From contig NZ_CP089924.1 of the NCBI RefSeq assembly GCF_021284765.1, forward strand, positions 2,684,001 to 2,748,000: a DNA stretch of 64,000 nt, given 5' to 3'. The position numbers were made by a program, and so were the translations under genes. The notes beneath the pieces are model-generated. The model was given only the letters and a program-made list of their open reading frames with translations. It was not told where the DNA came from and searched no databases. Every line of letters starts with the position of its first letter. The first letter of the stretch is position 1. The stretch is from Lysobacter sp. 5GHs7-4 (lineage in GTDB: Bacteria; Pseudomonadota; Gammaproteobacteria; Xanthomonadales; Xanthomonadaceae). Shown here one piece after another: positions 1 to 8,963 of this stretch.

Positions 1-2109
1 GATCCTGGTTTTCGCGCCGCCCTCATCGACATAGCCGGTGAGTTGATCTTCAGCATCGTATTCGCAGCTGATATGCCCGCCATTTGGCATGGCTACCGCG
101 AGCAGGCGACCTTTCGCGTCGTATCCGTACGTAGTTCGGCGGCCGGATGCATCCGTGAGTTCCAGCAGGCGACCCATGGCGTCGTGCCTGAAGCGGCTGG
201 CTTGACCGAGCGCATCGGTGATGCGCTGTAGCTGGCCGTGGCTATCGAACGCAAGACGGGTGGTCGCGCCCAGCGGGTTGGCGTGCTCGAGCAGCTGACC
301 GGCCGCGTCATAGTCGTAACGCGAGATTGCACCGAGCGGCGTGGTGTGTTGCCGCAGTAGCCCTCGCGCATCCCAGACATGCGACCACGTCGCTCCGCCT
401 GGATCGGTCACGACCAGGGGGCGGTCGTCTTCGTCGTACTCGGTCTGCAGCGTGCTGCCGTCGGGCCGCGTCAGCTTGAGCAGATTGCCATGCGCGTCGT
501 ATGAGAACTCGGTACGCAGCGCCATCGCATCGATCACCGCGGTGGTGCGACCGACCTCGTCGTACTCGAACGTCGTGACGCCGTCGAGCGGATCTATCTC
601 GCACAGCGGAAGATTATTCTCGTCGAACTTGACGGTGGTGACGTAGCCGAGCGAATCGGTGATCTCGGTTTCGTTGAGCAGGGCGTCGTAGCGGAACCTG
701 TAATCGTACAGACCGCTGTCGCCCCAGGCGTGCACCACGCGCCATTGATCGTCGTAGGCATAGTGGAACGACAAGCCGACGCGGTCGGTATGGCGCAGCA
801 AGCGGTGGTGGGCATACTCGAAGGTGCGCGCGGCACCCAGCGCGTCTATGGCGGAGATCAAGTCTTCGTCGCCGCTATAGCCGTAACGGACCAGCGGGTG
901 GCTCAGGCCGTTGGCGGGGTCATGAAGCTGCAGCGATCGAACCAGGCCACTAGACGCTTGTACATCGATATAGCGGCCTTGCAGCATTTTCCCCGACTCG
1001 GCAGCCACAGCACCGCTTTCGACGATACGAACGAGTTGTCCGCTCTGACGCTCGAACTGCCAACAGTTTCCACACAGATCCTCGATGCGCTCGATCGGCA
1101 AGGGCGACACAGGCAGCGCAGCGACGTTGCCGACGCTACGCCGGAATACATAGATCACCCCGTCCTTGGTGCGCACCCGCCATTCGTCGTCCTGCGCGTA
1201 CAAACGCGCACCGTCGACGAACTCGCGTACCGCATGCTCCAGGCCCGGCGCGGCCGGCGCCTGCGGGAACACCGCGACGCCTTCGCCGCCGTGGAACAGC
1301 ACGCCGCCCTCGACGTCCAGCTCCAGCCGGATATCGGCCGGCGTCTCCCAGCCGTAGCCACAGACGCCGACGTGGTCGTTGTTGGAGCCGTATTCGCGCG
1401 TCCACGCCAGCGGCAGACGGCCGGGCACGACGAAGTCCTCGTGCGTCACCGACACGCTGCCGGTGCGGATATCCACCGGCTCGGCGCGCAGCACCTTGCA
1501 CTTCAGGAAACCCGGCTTCATGTTGCCGAACACCTTCTGGCGCAGCTTCTTGAAGGCCTTGCCGCCGCGCTTGAACACCGGGCCCAGCAGCTTGAACAGG
1601 CCCTTCATCGCCATCGCCATCAACGAGATCGTCGGCGGCCCGCCGACGTTGACGTTGGTGGGAATGGCCAGGTTCACCGCCGTGGGCAGGGTCAGCGACA
1701 GCTTGGGCTTCTTCGGCTTGCGGAGGCGGAACGGCGGCACCATGCCGACCACGTTGCAGTCCAGCACCGGCATGGCCAGCTTGGAGAAGGGGTCGCCGTC
1801 GGCCGACACCGTCATGCTGCCCATGAACAGTTCATCGTCGGTCTGCGGGCCGGTCGGCAGCTTGGGCAGGAACGCCGGGTGGTAGGCGCCCATCGGAATG
1901 TGCAGGTTCAAGCCGCCGGTGCCGGCGGTGGCGCGCTTGATGCCGTTGACGTGCACGGTGCCGCCCAGGAAGGGCAGGTAGTCGAACGGGTCCAGCACGA
2001 TGCCGATGTGCGGCGTCGGCAGCGGCACCGGCAGCGGCACCGGCGGGAACACGTACATGTGGATGTCGATACCCAACTGCGGGTCGAAGTGCTTCGCGGC
2101 GGTGGTCAT
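1..2109 (-). CDS. Rhs-family T6SS effector, left tandem copy (C-terminus beyond window)
   Basis: The reading frame is open from ATG at 2109 to the left edge, giving about 703 residues of an Rhs protein without its C-terminal toxin. The first ~240 residues form a PAAR-like/translocation region with repeated PVPLP, then a basic hydrophobic stretch (near MAMAMKGLFKLL). YD repeats of the Rhs shell follow, for example YDAEDQLTGYVDEGG at the edge. It is colinear with the complete Rhs gene at 2911-7158, offset by 5049 bases. The first ~730 bases are nearly identical to that copy with a few mostly synonymous differences; the rest is clearly diverged. Identity stops about six bases upstream of the start codon, so each copy has its own leader. 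The nearest AAGGA is ~13 bases from the ATG, weaker than in the other copy. The toxin type cannot be seen. Confidence 0.88.
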   Translation of the reverse strand, partial: MTTAAKHFDPQLGIDIHMYVFPPVPLPVPLPTPHIGIVLDPFDYLPFLGGTVHVNGIKRATAGTGGLNLHIPMGAYHPAFLPKLPTGPQTDDELFMGSMTVSADGDPFSKLAMPVLDCNVVGMVPPFRLRKPKKPKLSLTLPTAVNLAIPTNVNVGGPPTISLMAMAMKGLFKLLGPVFKRGGKAFKKLRQKVFGNMKPGFLKCKVLRAEPVDIRTGSVSVTHEDFVVPGRLPLAWTREYGSNNDHVGVCGYGWETPADIRLELDVEGGVLFHGGEGVAVFPQAPAAPGLEHAVREFVDGARLYAQDDEWRVRTKDGVIYVFRRSVGNVAALPVSPLPIERIEDLCGNCWQFERQSGQLVRIVESGAVAAESGKMLQGRYIDVQASSGLVRSLQLHDPANGLSHPLVRYGYSGDEDLISAIDALGAARTFEYAHHRLLRHTDRVGLSFHYAYDDQWRVVHAWGDSGLYDYRFRYDALLNETEITDSLGYVTTVKFDENNLPLCEIDPLDGVTTFEYDEVGRTTAVIDAMALRTEFSYDAHGNLLKLTRPDGSTLQTEYDEDDRPLVVTDPGGATWSHVWDARGLLRQHTTPLGAISRYDYDAAGQLLEHANPLGATTRLAFDSHGQLQRITDALGQASRFRHDAMGRLLELTDASGRRTTYGYDAKGRLLAVAMPNGGHISCEYDAEDQLTGYVDEGGAKTRI

Positions 2110-2190
2110 ATCGCTGTCGATATCCTTATCTTGACGCTCGCCCTTGGCCGGACCGCGCTCCTGGCTTCCAAACTCGTCGGCACCGTTAGA

Positions 2191-2310
2191 TCAACCCGTC
2201 CTCGGCTTGCTCGAAGATGCGGTTCCATCAGCTTTCCTCATCGGAAAACGCCGTTGGAATTGCGTCATCTTCCCGCGTGGGTCGGTGTTGGCCAGGAGCC
2301 GGAAGTTGTC
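2191..2310 (-). pseudogene. Orphan Rhs core fragment
   Basis: Read on the minus strand, this stretch encodes LLANTDPRGKMTQFQ, which matches the YD-repeat segment ILAHTDPRGKLTQFL encoded near 4210-4260 in the complete Rhs gene. The similarity then decays and the frame closes at TGA (2191-2193). It has no start codon of its own and lies between the immunity gene and the left Rhs gene. I read it as the residue of a displaced Rhs module left by recombination in the tandem array. Confidence 0.6.
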
Positions 2311-2350
2311 CCTGACATCCTTTTCTACTGAGCTTTGTCCATACGAATAA

Positions 2351-2905
2351 TCAGCGCCACACTATGGCCTCGTGGTGTCTGTCGATGGCTGCAATAGTTT
2401 CCTTCGACTGCAGTTCATCGATTAGTTTGTTCTGAGCAACTAGCTCATCCTTATACATTTCTTCGTATATCAAGCGATCTTCGTCATCCTCACTGAAATC
2501 CGCCTTGTAGTCCATCCTGTTAATGAGGAACTTGCCAGGCTCTATCAGTTTCTCCGTATCGCCTTGAATCCCTTCGCACAAGCATCCGATGGCGCTGAGA
2601 AAATCGACAGCACCTTGGGAGGCATCTTCCTGCTCCATCTCCACTTCATCGGGATTCCAGTCGATGGAAACAACACTGCAAAGGCGGCTTAACGCCTCGA
2701 CATCGTCCAGGTTGTTCCATAGCGCTTCCAATGAGCTGCTGATATCCGTTGATGTTCCTGCGTGGCTCAGGCCATCAACAAACTTCAATATTGCGCTGTC
2801 TCGAGTGAAAGGAAAAACGCTCCAGATTGCGAAACGCACTTGCTTATCCGCGCTTAATTCACCCAAGCGCTGCTGAAGTTCACGGAAGTGATCGATTGTT
2901 TTCAT
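2351..2905 (-). CDS. Probable immunity protein for the Rhs deaminase-like toxin
   Basis: This is a 184-residue acidic cytoplasmic protein with no signal peptide or membrane segment, starting MKTIDHFRELQQRLGEL. I chose ATG 2905 because it lies five bases after the Rhs stop codon; a longer in-frame extension would overlap the toxin gene. The layout (F...E..LW in the middle, then A.D.LSAI..LCEGI) loosely resembles the DUF416/YjaG fold, which is found among polymorphic-toxin immunity proteins, but that match is from memory. Gene position directly downstream of a toxin tip, strong acidity (EVEMEQEDA, SEDDEDR) and lower GC than its neighbours all fit a cognate immunity protein acquired with the toxin tip. 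Function is inferred from context. Confidence 0.7.
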   Translation of the reverse strand: MKTIDHFRELQQRLGELSADKQVRFAIWSVFPFTRDSAILKFVDGLSHAGTSTDISSSLEALWNNLDDVEALSRLCSVVSIDWNPDEVEMEQEDASQGAVDFLSAIGCLCEGIQGDTEKLIEPGKFLINRMDYKADFSEDDEDRLIYEEMYKDELVAQNKLIDELQSKETIAAIDRHHEAIVWR

Positions 2906-2910
2906 AGCTG

Positions 2911-5900
2911 CTAATCCAAGACTCCGCCAGCTGCATCTACGAATGGCTGGCAATTCGGGCACGAGGCATTCTTTTGATTTCCTGCCCATGATATTCCCCA
3001 TCGAGTGACTTTCGCCCCCGGGGGAAGGTTTCTCAAGATCACTCTTTCAGCGTGATTGGCTAGTTGGTCATTTGCCCTTACCGCTGCTCCATGAAATATA
3101 TTGCTAGCAGGGACTCCGTATTCCTCCAGTAGCTCTCTTTGCATTTGACTAAGCCGAGCGCCACTTCCTGCGGCATACAGGATCTTCTTTCCATCAACTA
3201 TCGCCTCAACTACTGCCACAGTCGACATTTGCTTTGCCTTGGGGTGATTCCCCGCCAAGTCATGAACTTGTCTTGCTATATGGCTCAGTTGGCACGAGAG
3301 ACCCTTTGGATCAATCCATGCATAAGTGTTGGGTGCAATCCCATACAGATTCTCACCAGCCATGAATCTGAGGGGGTCTTGCGATGCAAAATCTCCCAAT
3401 TCAGGCATATAGAGGCGATGCCGGTTGTAGTGCAAGCCAGTTTCAACATCGGAGTACTGCCCTTGCAGCCGAATGGGAGTATCTATTTCTGCAACGTGGA
3501 CTCTGGTCACTTCTCCCCAAGTGGCATAACTGACCGACCATACAACCTTGCCACTTGCGTCAGTCAGCCGCGTTGGACAACCGTTTGGATCGACGTGGTA
3601 GTGGAACACCTCGGTTGTCGTTGCGGCTTCAGGGGCCGCAGTTCCAGCCGGAGATGTATTGACCGCTGCGTCTCTTTGCCGATCGATCAACGCCAGCGGC
3701 ACGAAGCTGCTGGGGTAATAGACATATTCGCGCACGCGCTTGTGCAGACCGTCGAACACACGTTTGCGCTGGCGGGCTTCGAAGAGGTCGACCACGACGC
3801 CGTCGTTCACGAGGGCAGGCACTTCGATGCGGTCGTTGTCGTGACTCACTTCGCCCAGCAAGGCATCGCCGTCCCAGTAGAACCAGGTGGTGTGGGTCGG
3901 ATTGCGCTTGAACACGCGTCGGCCGAGTGGGTCGTAGCCGTATCGGGTAGTGGCGCCGTCTTTGGTGCTTTCGAGCAGGCGTTGGTTAGCGTCCCAGCGC
4001 AGGTGCAGGGCGCGCTCGTCATCGTTACCAGCACTGTTCGCATCGCCGCGCCGCACCAGGTTGCCGGCGCGGTCGAAGACGTAATGCTGGCCGGTGTAGT
4101 CGCCTTCACGGGTCCATTCGTCGGGTTGCGGTTCGCCCCCAACCACTTGCTGTTGCCGCTTGGCATGCACGCGAGTGCGCAGGCGATCGCCAGCGGGGTC
4201 GTTGAGGAACTGGGTTAGCTTTCCACGCGGATCGGTATGGGCCAGGATGCGACCCATCGGGTCGTAGGTATAGAGGTCGGCGCCGTGCGCGCTGTCGTGG
4301 CGCTGGGTGAGATTGCCGACAGCGTCATAGGCGTAGCTCGTATCGAACAGCGGCGCTTCGTCTTTCAAAACTGCTTGCGCGGTGAGTAGGCCGCGTTCGT
4401 CGTAGCGCAGCTGGCGCCGCACTTGTGGGCTGAGACGTTCGGTGAGGGCGCGGCCGAGCGTGTCGCGCTCGATGAGGATCGGCGCGTCATCGTTGATCGT
4501 GACGCGGCTTAGTTGTCCGCGCAGGTCGAATTCGCAGGCGACGCGATTGCCCGCACTGGCAGTGCGTACGATGCGGTTGCCTAGCGCATCGAAGGTATTG
4601 GCGATGACGAACCCATCCTGATCCTCTTCGACCAGGCGGCCCTCGCTGTCAAAGGTACGTTTGACCTGTCGATGCTCATTGCGCAGTTCAATGAGCTGCC
4701 CGCGCGGGTCATAGCGGAAGATTTCCTTGATCTGCTGCCCGGGGCGTTCGGCGGCAGGCAAGGTCTTGGCAGTGATGCGACCGAGCGGATCGGTGGCATA
4801 GGCGATGACCTGGCCGAGCGGGTCGGTCGTGCCGGTCAGGCGGCCGACGGCGTCGTAGCGGTAATGGCGCGCCTGGCCCCAGTAGTCGACTTCCTCGACG
4901 ATCCGACCCAGGGCGTCGCGCTTGAGTTCGTAGCGCTCGCCGCGCTGGTTGATTACCGCGATGAGTTGTTCCTCGCGGTCGTATTCGTATTGGACCAAGT
5001 GCCCGTCGGGTTGCAGGCGGCGGGCGATCTGGCCGATGCCGACGTAAGCCAGTTGGGTGACCGCGCCGGCTTCGTCGGTGTAACGGATCAACTGGTCTTC
5101 GGCATCGTAAGCCGCGCGCACGGTGGTGCCGCCGGGCTGCACGACATTGAGCAAGCGGCCCTTAGCGTCGTACTGGTAGCCGGTGCGCTGCTGCGCGGCG
5201 TTGGCTTGTTCGAGCAAGCGGCCGAGCGCGTCGTGCTGGAAGCTGCTGCGCGTGCCGAGGGGATCGACGATCGCCTGCACCTGACCGTGGCGGTCGTAGT
5301 GCAGCGCAGTCACCGCACCTAACGCATCGGTGTAGGCGATGATCTGGCCGTGCGGGTCGTAGCTGCAGGTCGAACGCGCGCCCAGGGGGCTGCTCTGTTC
5401 GACCAGCAAGCCGCGTTCGTCCCAGCGCTGCTGCCAGCTCGCCTGCAACGGATCGATCACCGCGACCGGTCGGTCTTCTTCGTCGTACTGCACCTGCAAG
5501 GTGCTGCCGTCGGCGCGCGTCAGCTGCAGCAGGTTGCCGCGCTCGTCGTAGACGAACTCGGTGCGCAGGCCCGCGGGGTCGACCACCGCCGTGGTGCGGC
5601 CGGCCTCGTCGTACTCGAACACGGTCACGCCGCCCAGCGGATCGATTTCGCACAAGGGCAGGCGGTATTCGTCGAACTTCACCAAGGACGTATGCCCCAG
5701 CGAGTCGGTGATCTCGACATCGCCCAGCAGGTCGTCGTAGGCGAAGCGGTAGTCGTACAGGCCGCCGTCGCCCCAGCTGTGCACCACCCGCCATTGCTCG
5801 TCGTAGGCGTAGTGGAACGACAGGCCCAAACGGTCGGTGTGGCGCACCATGCGGTGCTGGCGGTAGTCGAAGGTCCGCGGCGCGTCCAGCGGGTCGAAGG

Positions 5901-7158
5901 CCGACACCAGGTCGCCGGCGTCGTTGTATTCGTAGCGCACCAGCGGGTGGTTGCGGCCGGTCGCCGGGTCGTGCAGCTCCAACGCCTCGATCCGGCCCTG
6001 ACGCGAGGTCGCCTGCAGGAACCGGCCCTGTAGCGGCTGGCCGCTGACCGGATCGACGGTGCCGCTCTCCACGATCCGCACCAGGTCGGCGCCGCGGCGC
6101 TCGAAACGCCAGGCGTTGTCGCTGGCGTCCTCGATGCGCTGGATCGGCAGCGTTTGCGTCGTCAACGCCACCAGGTTCGCGGCCGGGCGTGCGAACGCGT
6201 AACGCAGGCCGTCCTTGCTGCGCACCCGCCATTCGTCGCCTTGCGCGTACAGACGCGCACCATCGACGAACTCGCGCACGGCATGCGCCAGGCCCGGCGC
6301 CTCGGGCGCCTGCGGGAACACCGCGACGCCTTCGCCGCTGTGAAACAGCACGCTGCCGTCGGCGTCCAGTTCCAGTCGAATGTCGGCCGGCGTCTCCCAG
6401 CCGTAGCCGCAGGCGCCGACATGATCGTTGTTGGAGCCGTACTCGCGCGTCCACGCCAGCGGCAGACGGCCGGGCACGACGAAGTCCTCGTGCGTCACCG
6501 ACACGCTGCCGGTGCGGATGTCCACCGGCTCGGCGCGCAGCACCTTGCACTTCAGGAAACCCGGCTTCATGTTGCCGAACACCTTCTGGCGCAGCTTCTT
6601 GAAGGCCTTGCCGCCGCGCTTGAACACCGGCCCCAGCAGCTTGAACAGCCCCTTCATCGCCATCGCCATCAACGAGATCGTCGGCGGCCCGCCGACGTTG
6701 ACGTTGGTCGGAATGGCCAGGTTCACCGCCGTGGGAAGGGTCAACGACAGCTTGGGCTTCTTCGGCTTGCGGAGGCGGAACGGCGGCACCATGCCGACCA
6801 CGTTGCAGTCCAGCACCGGCATGGCCAGCTTGGAGAAGGGGTCGCCGTCGGCCGACACCGTCATGCTGCCCATGAACAGTTCATCGTCGGTCTGCGGGCC
6901 GGTCGGCAGCTTGGGCAGGAACGCCGGGTGGTAGGCGCCCATCGGAATGTGCAGGTTCAAGCCGCCGGTGCCGGCGGTGGCGCGCTTGATGCCGTTGACG
7001 TGCACGGTGCCGCCCAGGAAGGGCAGGTAGTCGAACGGGTCCAGCACGATGCCGATGTGCGGCGTCGGCAGCGGCACCGGCAGCGGCACCGGCGGGAACA
7101 CGTACATGTGGATGTCGATACCCAACTGCGGGTCGAAGTGCTTCGCGGCGGTGGTCAT
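2911..7158 (-). CDS. Rhs effector with PAAR-like N-terminus and deaminase-like C-terminal toxin
   Basis: This complete 1415-residue protein is probably delivered on VgrG by the T6SS. Residues 1-230 are a PAAR-like/translocation region with Pro-rich PVPLP repeats and a basic hydrophobic helix. About residues 230-1150 are YD repeats that form the Rhs cocoon. The conserved end of the shell (GQYSDVETGLHYNRHRLY, then DPLRFMAGENLYG and DPKGL) is the usual site where Rhs tips self-cleave. The last 128 residues (2911-3297) are the toxin. They hold HAERVI and, about 30 residues on, SCPNC: the HAE plus CxxC zinc-site pattern of the cytidine-deaminase superfamily, closest in my reading to YwqJ-like toxin deaminases. 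The start has AAGGAG nearby. The tip is AT-richer than the shell, consistent with tip exchange. No EagR-type chaperone gene is present. Confidence 0.9.
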   Translation of the reverse strand: MTTAAKHFDPQLGIDIHMYVFPPVPLPVPLPTPHIGIVLDPFDYLPFLGGTVHVNGIKRATAGTGGLNLHIPMGAYHPAFLPKLPTGPQTDDELFMGSMTVSADGDPFSKLAMPVLDCNVVGMVPPFRLRKPKKPKLSLTLPTAVNLAIPTNVNVGGPPTISLMAMAMKGLFKLLGPVFKRGGKAFKKLRQKVFGNMKPGFLKCKVLRAEPVDIRTGSVSVTHEDFVVPGRLPLAWTREYGSNNDHVGACGYGWETPADIRLELDADGSVLFHSGEGVAVFPQAPEAPGLAHAVREFVDGARLYAQGDEWRVRSKDGLRYAFARPAANLVALTTQTLPIQRIEDASDNAWRFERRGADLVRIVESGTVDPVSGQPLQGRFLQATSRQGRIEALELHDPATGRNHPLVRYEYNDAGDLVSAFDPLDAPRTFDYRQHRMVRHTDRLGLSFHYAYDEQWRVVHSWGDGGLYDYRFAYDDLLGDVEITDSLGHTSLVKFDEYRLPLCEIDPLGGVTVFEYDEAGRTTAVVDPAGLRTEFVYDERGNLLQLTRADGSTLQVQYDEEDRPVAVIDPLQASWQQRWDERGLLVEQSSPLGARSTCSYDPHGQIIAYTDALGAVTALHYDRHGQVQAIVDPLGTRSSFQHDALGRLLEQANAAQQRTGYQYDAKGRLLNVVQPGGTTVRAAYDAEDQLIRYTDEAGAVTQLAYVGIGQIARRLQPDGHLVQYEYDREEQLIAVINQRGERYELKRDALGRIVEEVDYWGQARHYRYDAVGRLTGTTDPLGQVIAYATDPLGRITAKTLPAAERPGQQIKEIFRYDPRGQLIELRNEHRQVKRTFDSEGRLVEEDQDGFVIANTFDALGNRIVRTASAGNRVACEFDLRGQLSRVTINDDAPILIERDTLGRALTERLSPQVRRQLRYDERGLLTAQAVLKDEAPLFDTSYAYDAVGNLTQRHDSAHGADLYTYDPMGRILAHTDPRGKLTQFLNDPAGDRLRTRVHAKRQQQVVGGEPQPDEWTREGDYTGQHYVFDRAGNLVRRGDANSAGNDDERALHLRWDANQRLLESTKDGATTRYGYDPLGRRVFKRNPTHTTWFYWDGDALLGEVSHDNDRIEVPALVNDGVVVDLFEARQRKRVFDGLHKRVREYVYYPSSFVPLALIDRQRDAAVNTSPAGTAAPEAATTTEVFHYHVDPNGCPTRLTDASGKVVWSVSYATWGEVTRVHVAEIDTPIRLQGQYSDVETGLHYNRHRLYMPELGDFASQDPLRFMAGENLYGIAPNTYAWIDPKGLSCQLSHIARQVHDLAGNHPKAKQMSTVAVVEAIVDGKKILYAAGSGARLSQMQRELLEEYGVPASNIFHGAAVRANDQLANHAERVILRNLPPGAKVTRWGISWAGNQKNASCPNCQPFVDAAGGVLD

Positions 7159-7190
7159 ATCGGTCGCTCCTTCAACCTGCTGCCCCGCGC

Positions 7191-7319
7191 CTACAGCGCG
7201 CTTTTCAACGCACGTAAGAACGCGCGCGCCTCATTGCTGCTTTCCGGGCCCAGCCAGTACACCAGCGCCATCGCCACCACCACGGCGACCAGCAGGATCG
7301 CGATGTTGCGCCGACTCAT
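7191..7319 (-). CDS. Small single-pass membrane protein in the vgrG-rhs cassette
   Basis: A 42-residue protein starts MSRRNIAILLVAVVVAMALV, with one N-terminal transmembrane helix after a short positive segment, then a polar tail (ESSNEARAFLRALKSAL) that could form an amphipathic helix. Its ATG overlaps the stop codon of the upstream gene (ATGA at 7316-7319), which implies translational coupling. It ends 32 bases before the Rhs start. A longer in-frame ORF here is the wrong-frame shadow of the upstream gene. I recognise no family. By position it could help Rhs loading or act as accessory immunity at the membrane; neither is shown. Confidence 0.6.
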   Translation of the reverse strand: MSRRNIAILLVAVVVAMALVYWLGPESSNEARAFLRALKSAL

Positions 7320-8947
7320 GCCGCGCTCTCCGCGGGCGCCGCCAGCGGGGCAGGGGTCTTGTTCGCGGTGGGATCGGTGAGATCGCTGGCATCGGGCAGC
7401 ACGCCGAACGGCGGCGGCGAGGTCCACTCGGCCATGTCCTTGTCCAGCGGATGCTTCACTTCCGGCAAACCGTTCCAGCCCGGATGCAGGAAATCGCGGC
7501 CCACGGCCACGACCTTGCGGAAGAACACGTCGCCGCGGCCGATCAGGGACTCGCGCTCCTCGCACAGTTTCGCGAACGCCGCCTCGAGCTTGGCTTCGAG
7601 CAGCAGATCGAGGCGGGTCAGCTCTTGCGACGCAGGGTTAGGCCCCAAGCGTGCGGCCTTGGCTTCCATCTCCTTGTGCGTGACCGCGACGGACTCCTGA
7701 TAACGGGTGGCGGCGCGGTCCAACTTGTCCGCGAGCGAAGCATCCTGCAGGCGCAGCAGGTCCTGCAGCAGCAGCGGAAACGTCGTTGTCGCGCGTTCGT
7801 CGGCCGTCAGGGGTTTGGCCTCGGCGATCGCCTGCAAACCATGATCGAGCGCGAGGTCGCGCTTGCCGTCCTTGGCCTGGCAGTACGCCGCCATGCGCAG
7901 GCCTTCGATCACGAACAGCACGTTGGGAATCTGCCGGGCGACCTGCGCCGCCTGCTGGTAGGCCTGAGCCGCCTGGCCGTGCTGGCCGGCGCCCAGCCAG
8001 GCGCCGGCCTCGCCGAACCAGGTCTGCAACACCATGGTGCCGCCGGCCGGGTGATCGGCCGCCTGTGCGCGGGTCGCGCATTCGCGCGCGAGGCGATAGC
8101 GCTTGATCGCGTCGCCGTGCTGCTTTTCCTTCAGATGCGCGCCGGCGGTGGCCATGTGCAGAACGACCTGCTGGTCGTACCACTGCTCGGCCACGCACCG
8201 CGTCATCGCCTTGTCGGCGCGCTGCGCGGTCTGCGCCGCGCTGCCCTTTTCCAGCGAGGTCATGACATCGGTCAGCGCCAACCGATGCGCGACCTGCGGG
8301 CCGCTACCGCCCGACTGGGCCGCCGTGGCCCGGGCGATGTCGAACATATCGACGGGCGCATCGATCACCTGCGATGCCGCCTTGTGGCGATCCACCAGAG
8401 GCTGCCAGCCGGGATGCTCGCGGGTGTCGACCATCGCCAGGCGCACGCGCGCCTGCGGCTGGCGCAGTTCGGGCGCGGTCATTGCGGCGTCCAGCCAGGC
8501 CTCGAACGCCTCGGGCGAGGCGACGCGCTGCGGCTCCAGCACGACGACGACATGGCGCCAATGGGCGTGATAATGCTCGGCGAAGGAGTTCAGCAGGGCG
8601 ACGAAGCCGGCGGCGGTGTCGGGATACGCCTGCGTGTCCGCCACCCAGTCCGGCGCGATGCCCTGATCCTGCAGCGCGTCGCGGTTCTCCTCGAAGCCCG
8701 CCGCCAGGGTCTGCTTCAGCGCACGGCTGTAGCCCCAACTGGTCTCGAACGCCACATCCAGGCGCAGGAACGCGTCCGGCGTGTTCCACTCGCCCGGATG
8801 CTGCTGCGCCTCGAAGAACGCCGCCAGCATGCGCTTGGCGTTGTCGGGTACGCGCCATACCGCCAGCCGCAACGACGGCTGCTCGCTGGCTTCCAGCCAC
8901 AGATCGCGCAGCTGCTCCAAGCGCTTTTCGACGGGACTCTTGCTCAT
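7316..8947 (-). CDS. VgrG/Rhs-linked helical-repeat protein, possible effector-loading adaptor
   Basis: A 543-residue cytoplasmic protein lies between vgrG (16 bases upstream) and the Rhs gene. ATG 8947 (MSKSPVEKR) is preferred over a TTG one codon earlier. The N-terminal ~200 residues are a mixed domain with Trp/Phe-rich segments (LRLAVWRVPDNAKRML, HAHWRHVVVVLEPQRV). From ~250 to 430 there are TPR-like helical pairs such as GDAIKRYRLARECA and GQAAQAYQQAAQVARQ. The C-terminus ends in a Pro-rich tail. It matches none of the adaptors I know by sequence (DUF4123, DUF1795/EagR, DUF2169). Its location is where such adaptors usually sit, so a role in docking Rhs on VgrG is a reasonable inference. 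Confidence 0.75.
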   Translation of the reverse strand: MSKSPVEKRLEQLRDLWLEASEQPSLRLAVWRVPDNAKRMLAAFFEAQQHPGEWNTPDAFLRLDVAFETSWGYSRALKQTLAAGFEENRDALQDQGIAPDWVADTQAYPDTAAGFVALLNSFAEHYHAHWRHVVVVLEPQRVASPEAFEAWLDAAMTAPELRQPQARVRLAMVDTREHPGWQPLVDRHKAASQVIDAPVDMFDIARATAAQSGGSGPQVAHRLALTDVMTSLEKGSAAQTAQRADKAMTRCVAEQWYDQQVVLHMATAGAHLKEKQHGDAIKRYRLARECATRAQAADHPAGGTMVLQTWFGEAGAWLGAGQHGQAAQAYQQAAQVARQIPNVLFVIEGLRMAAYCQAKDGKRDLALDHGLQAIAEAKPLTADERATTTFPLLLQDLLRLQDASLADKLDRAATRYQESVAVTHKEMEAKAARLGPNPASQELTRLDLLLEAKLEAAFAKLCEERESLIGRGDVFFRKVVAVGRDFLHPGWNGLPEVKHPLDKDMAEWTSPPPFGVLPDASDLTDPTANKTPAPLAAPAESAA

Positions 8948-8963
8948 CAAAGGCCGCCCACGC

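Noticed and set aside
730..2331. Long plus-strand frame (533 codons) opposite the left Rhs gene
   Set aside because: It is the antisense shadow of the Rhs coding strand, with His/Arg/Gln-rich composition and no start signal. A similar frame appears opposite the second Rhs copy.
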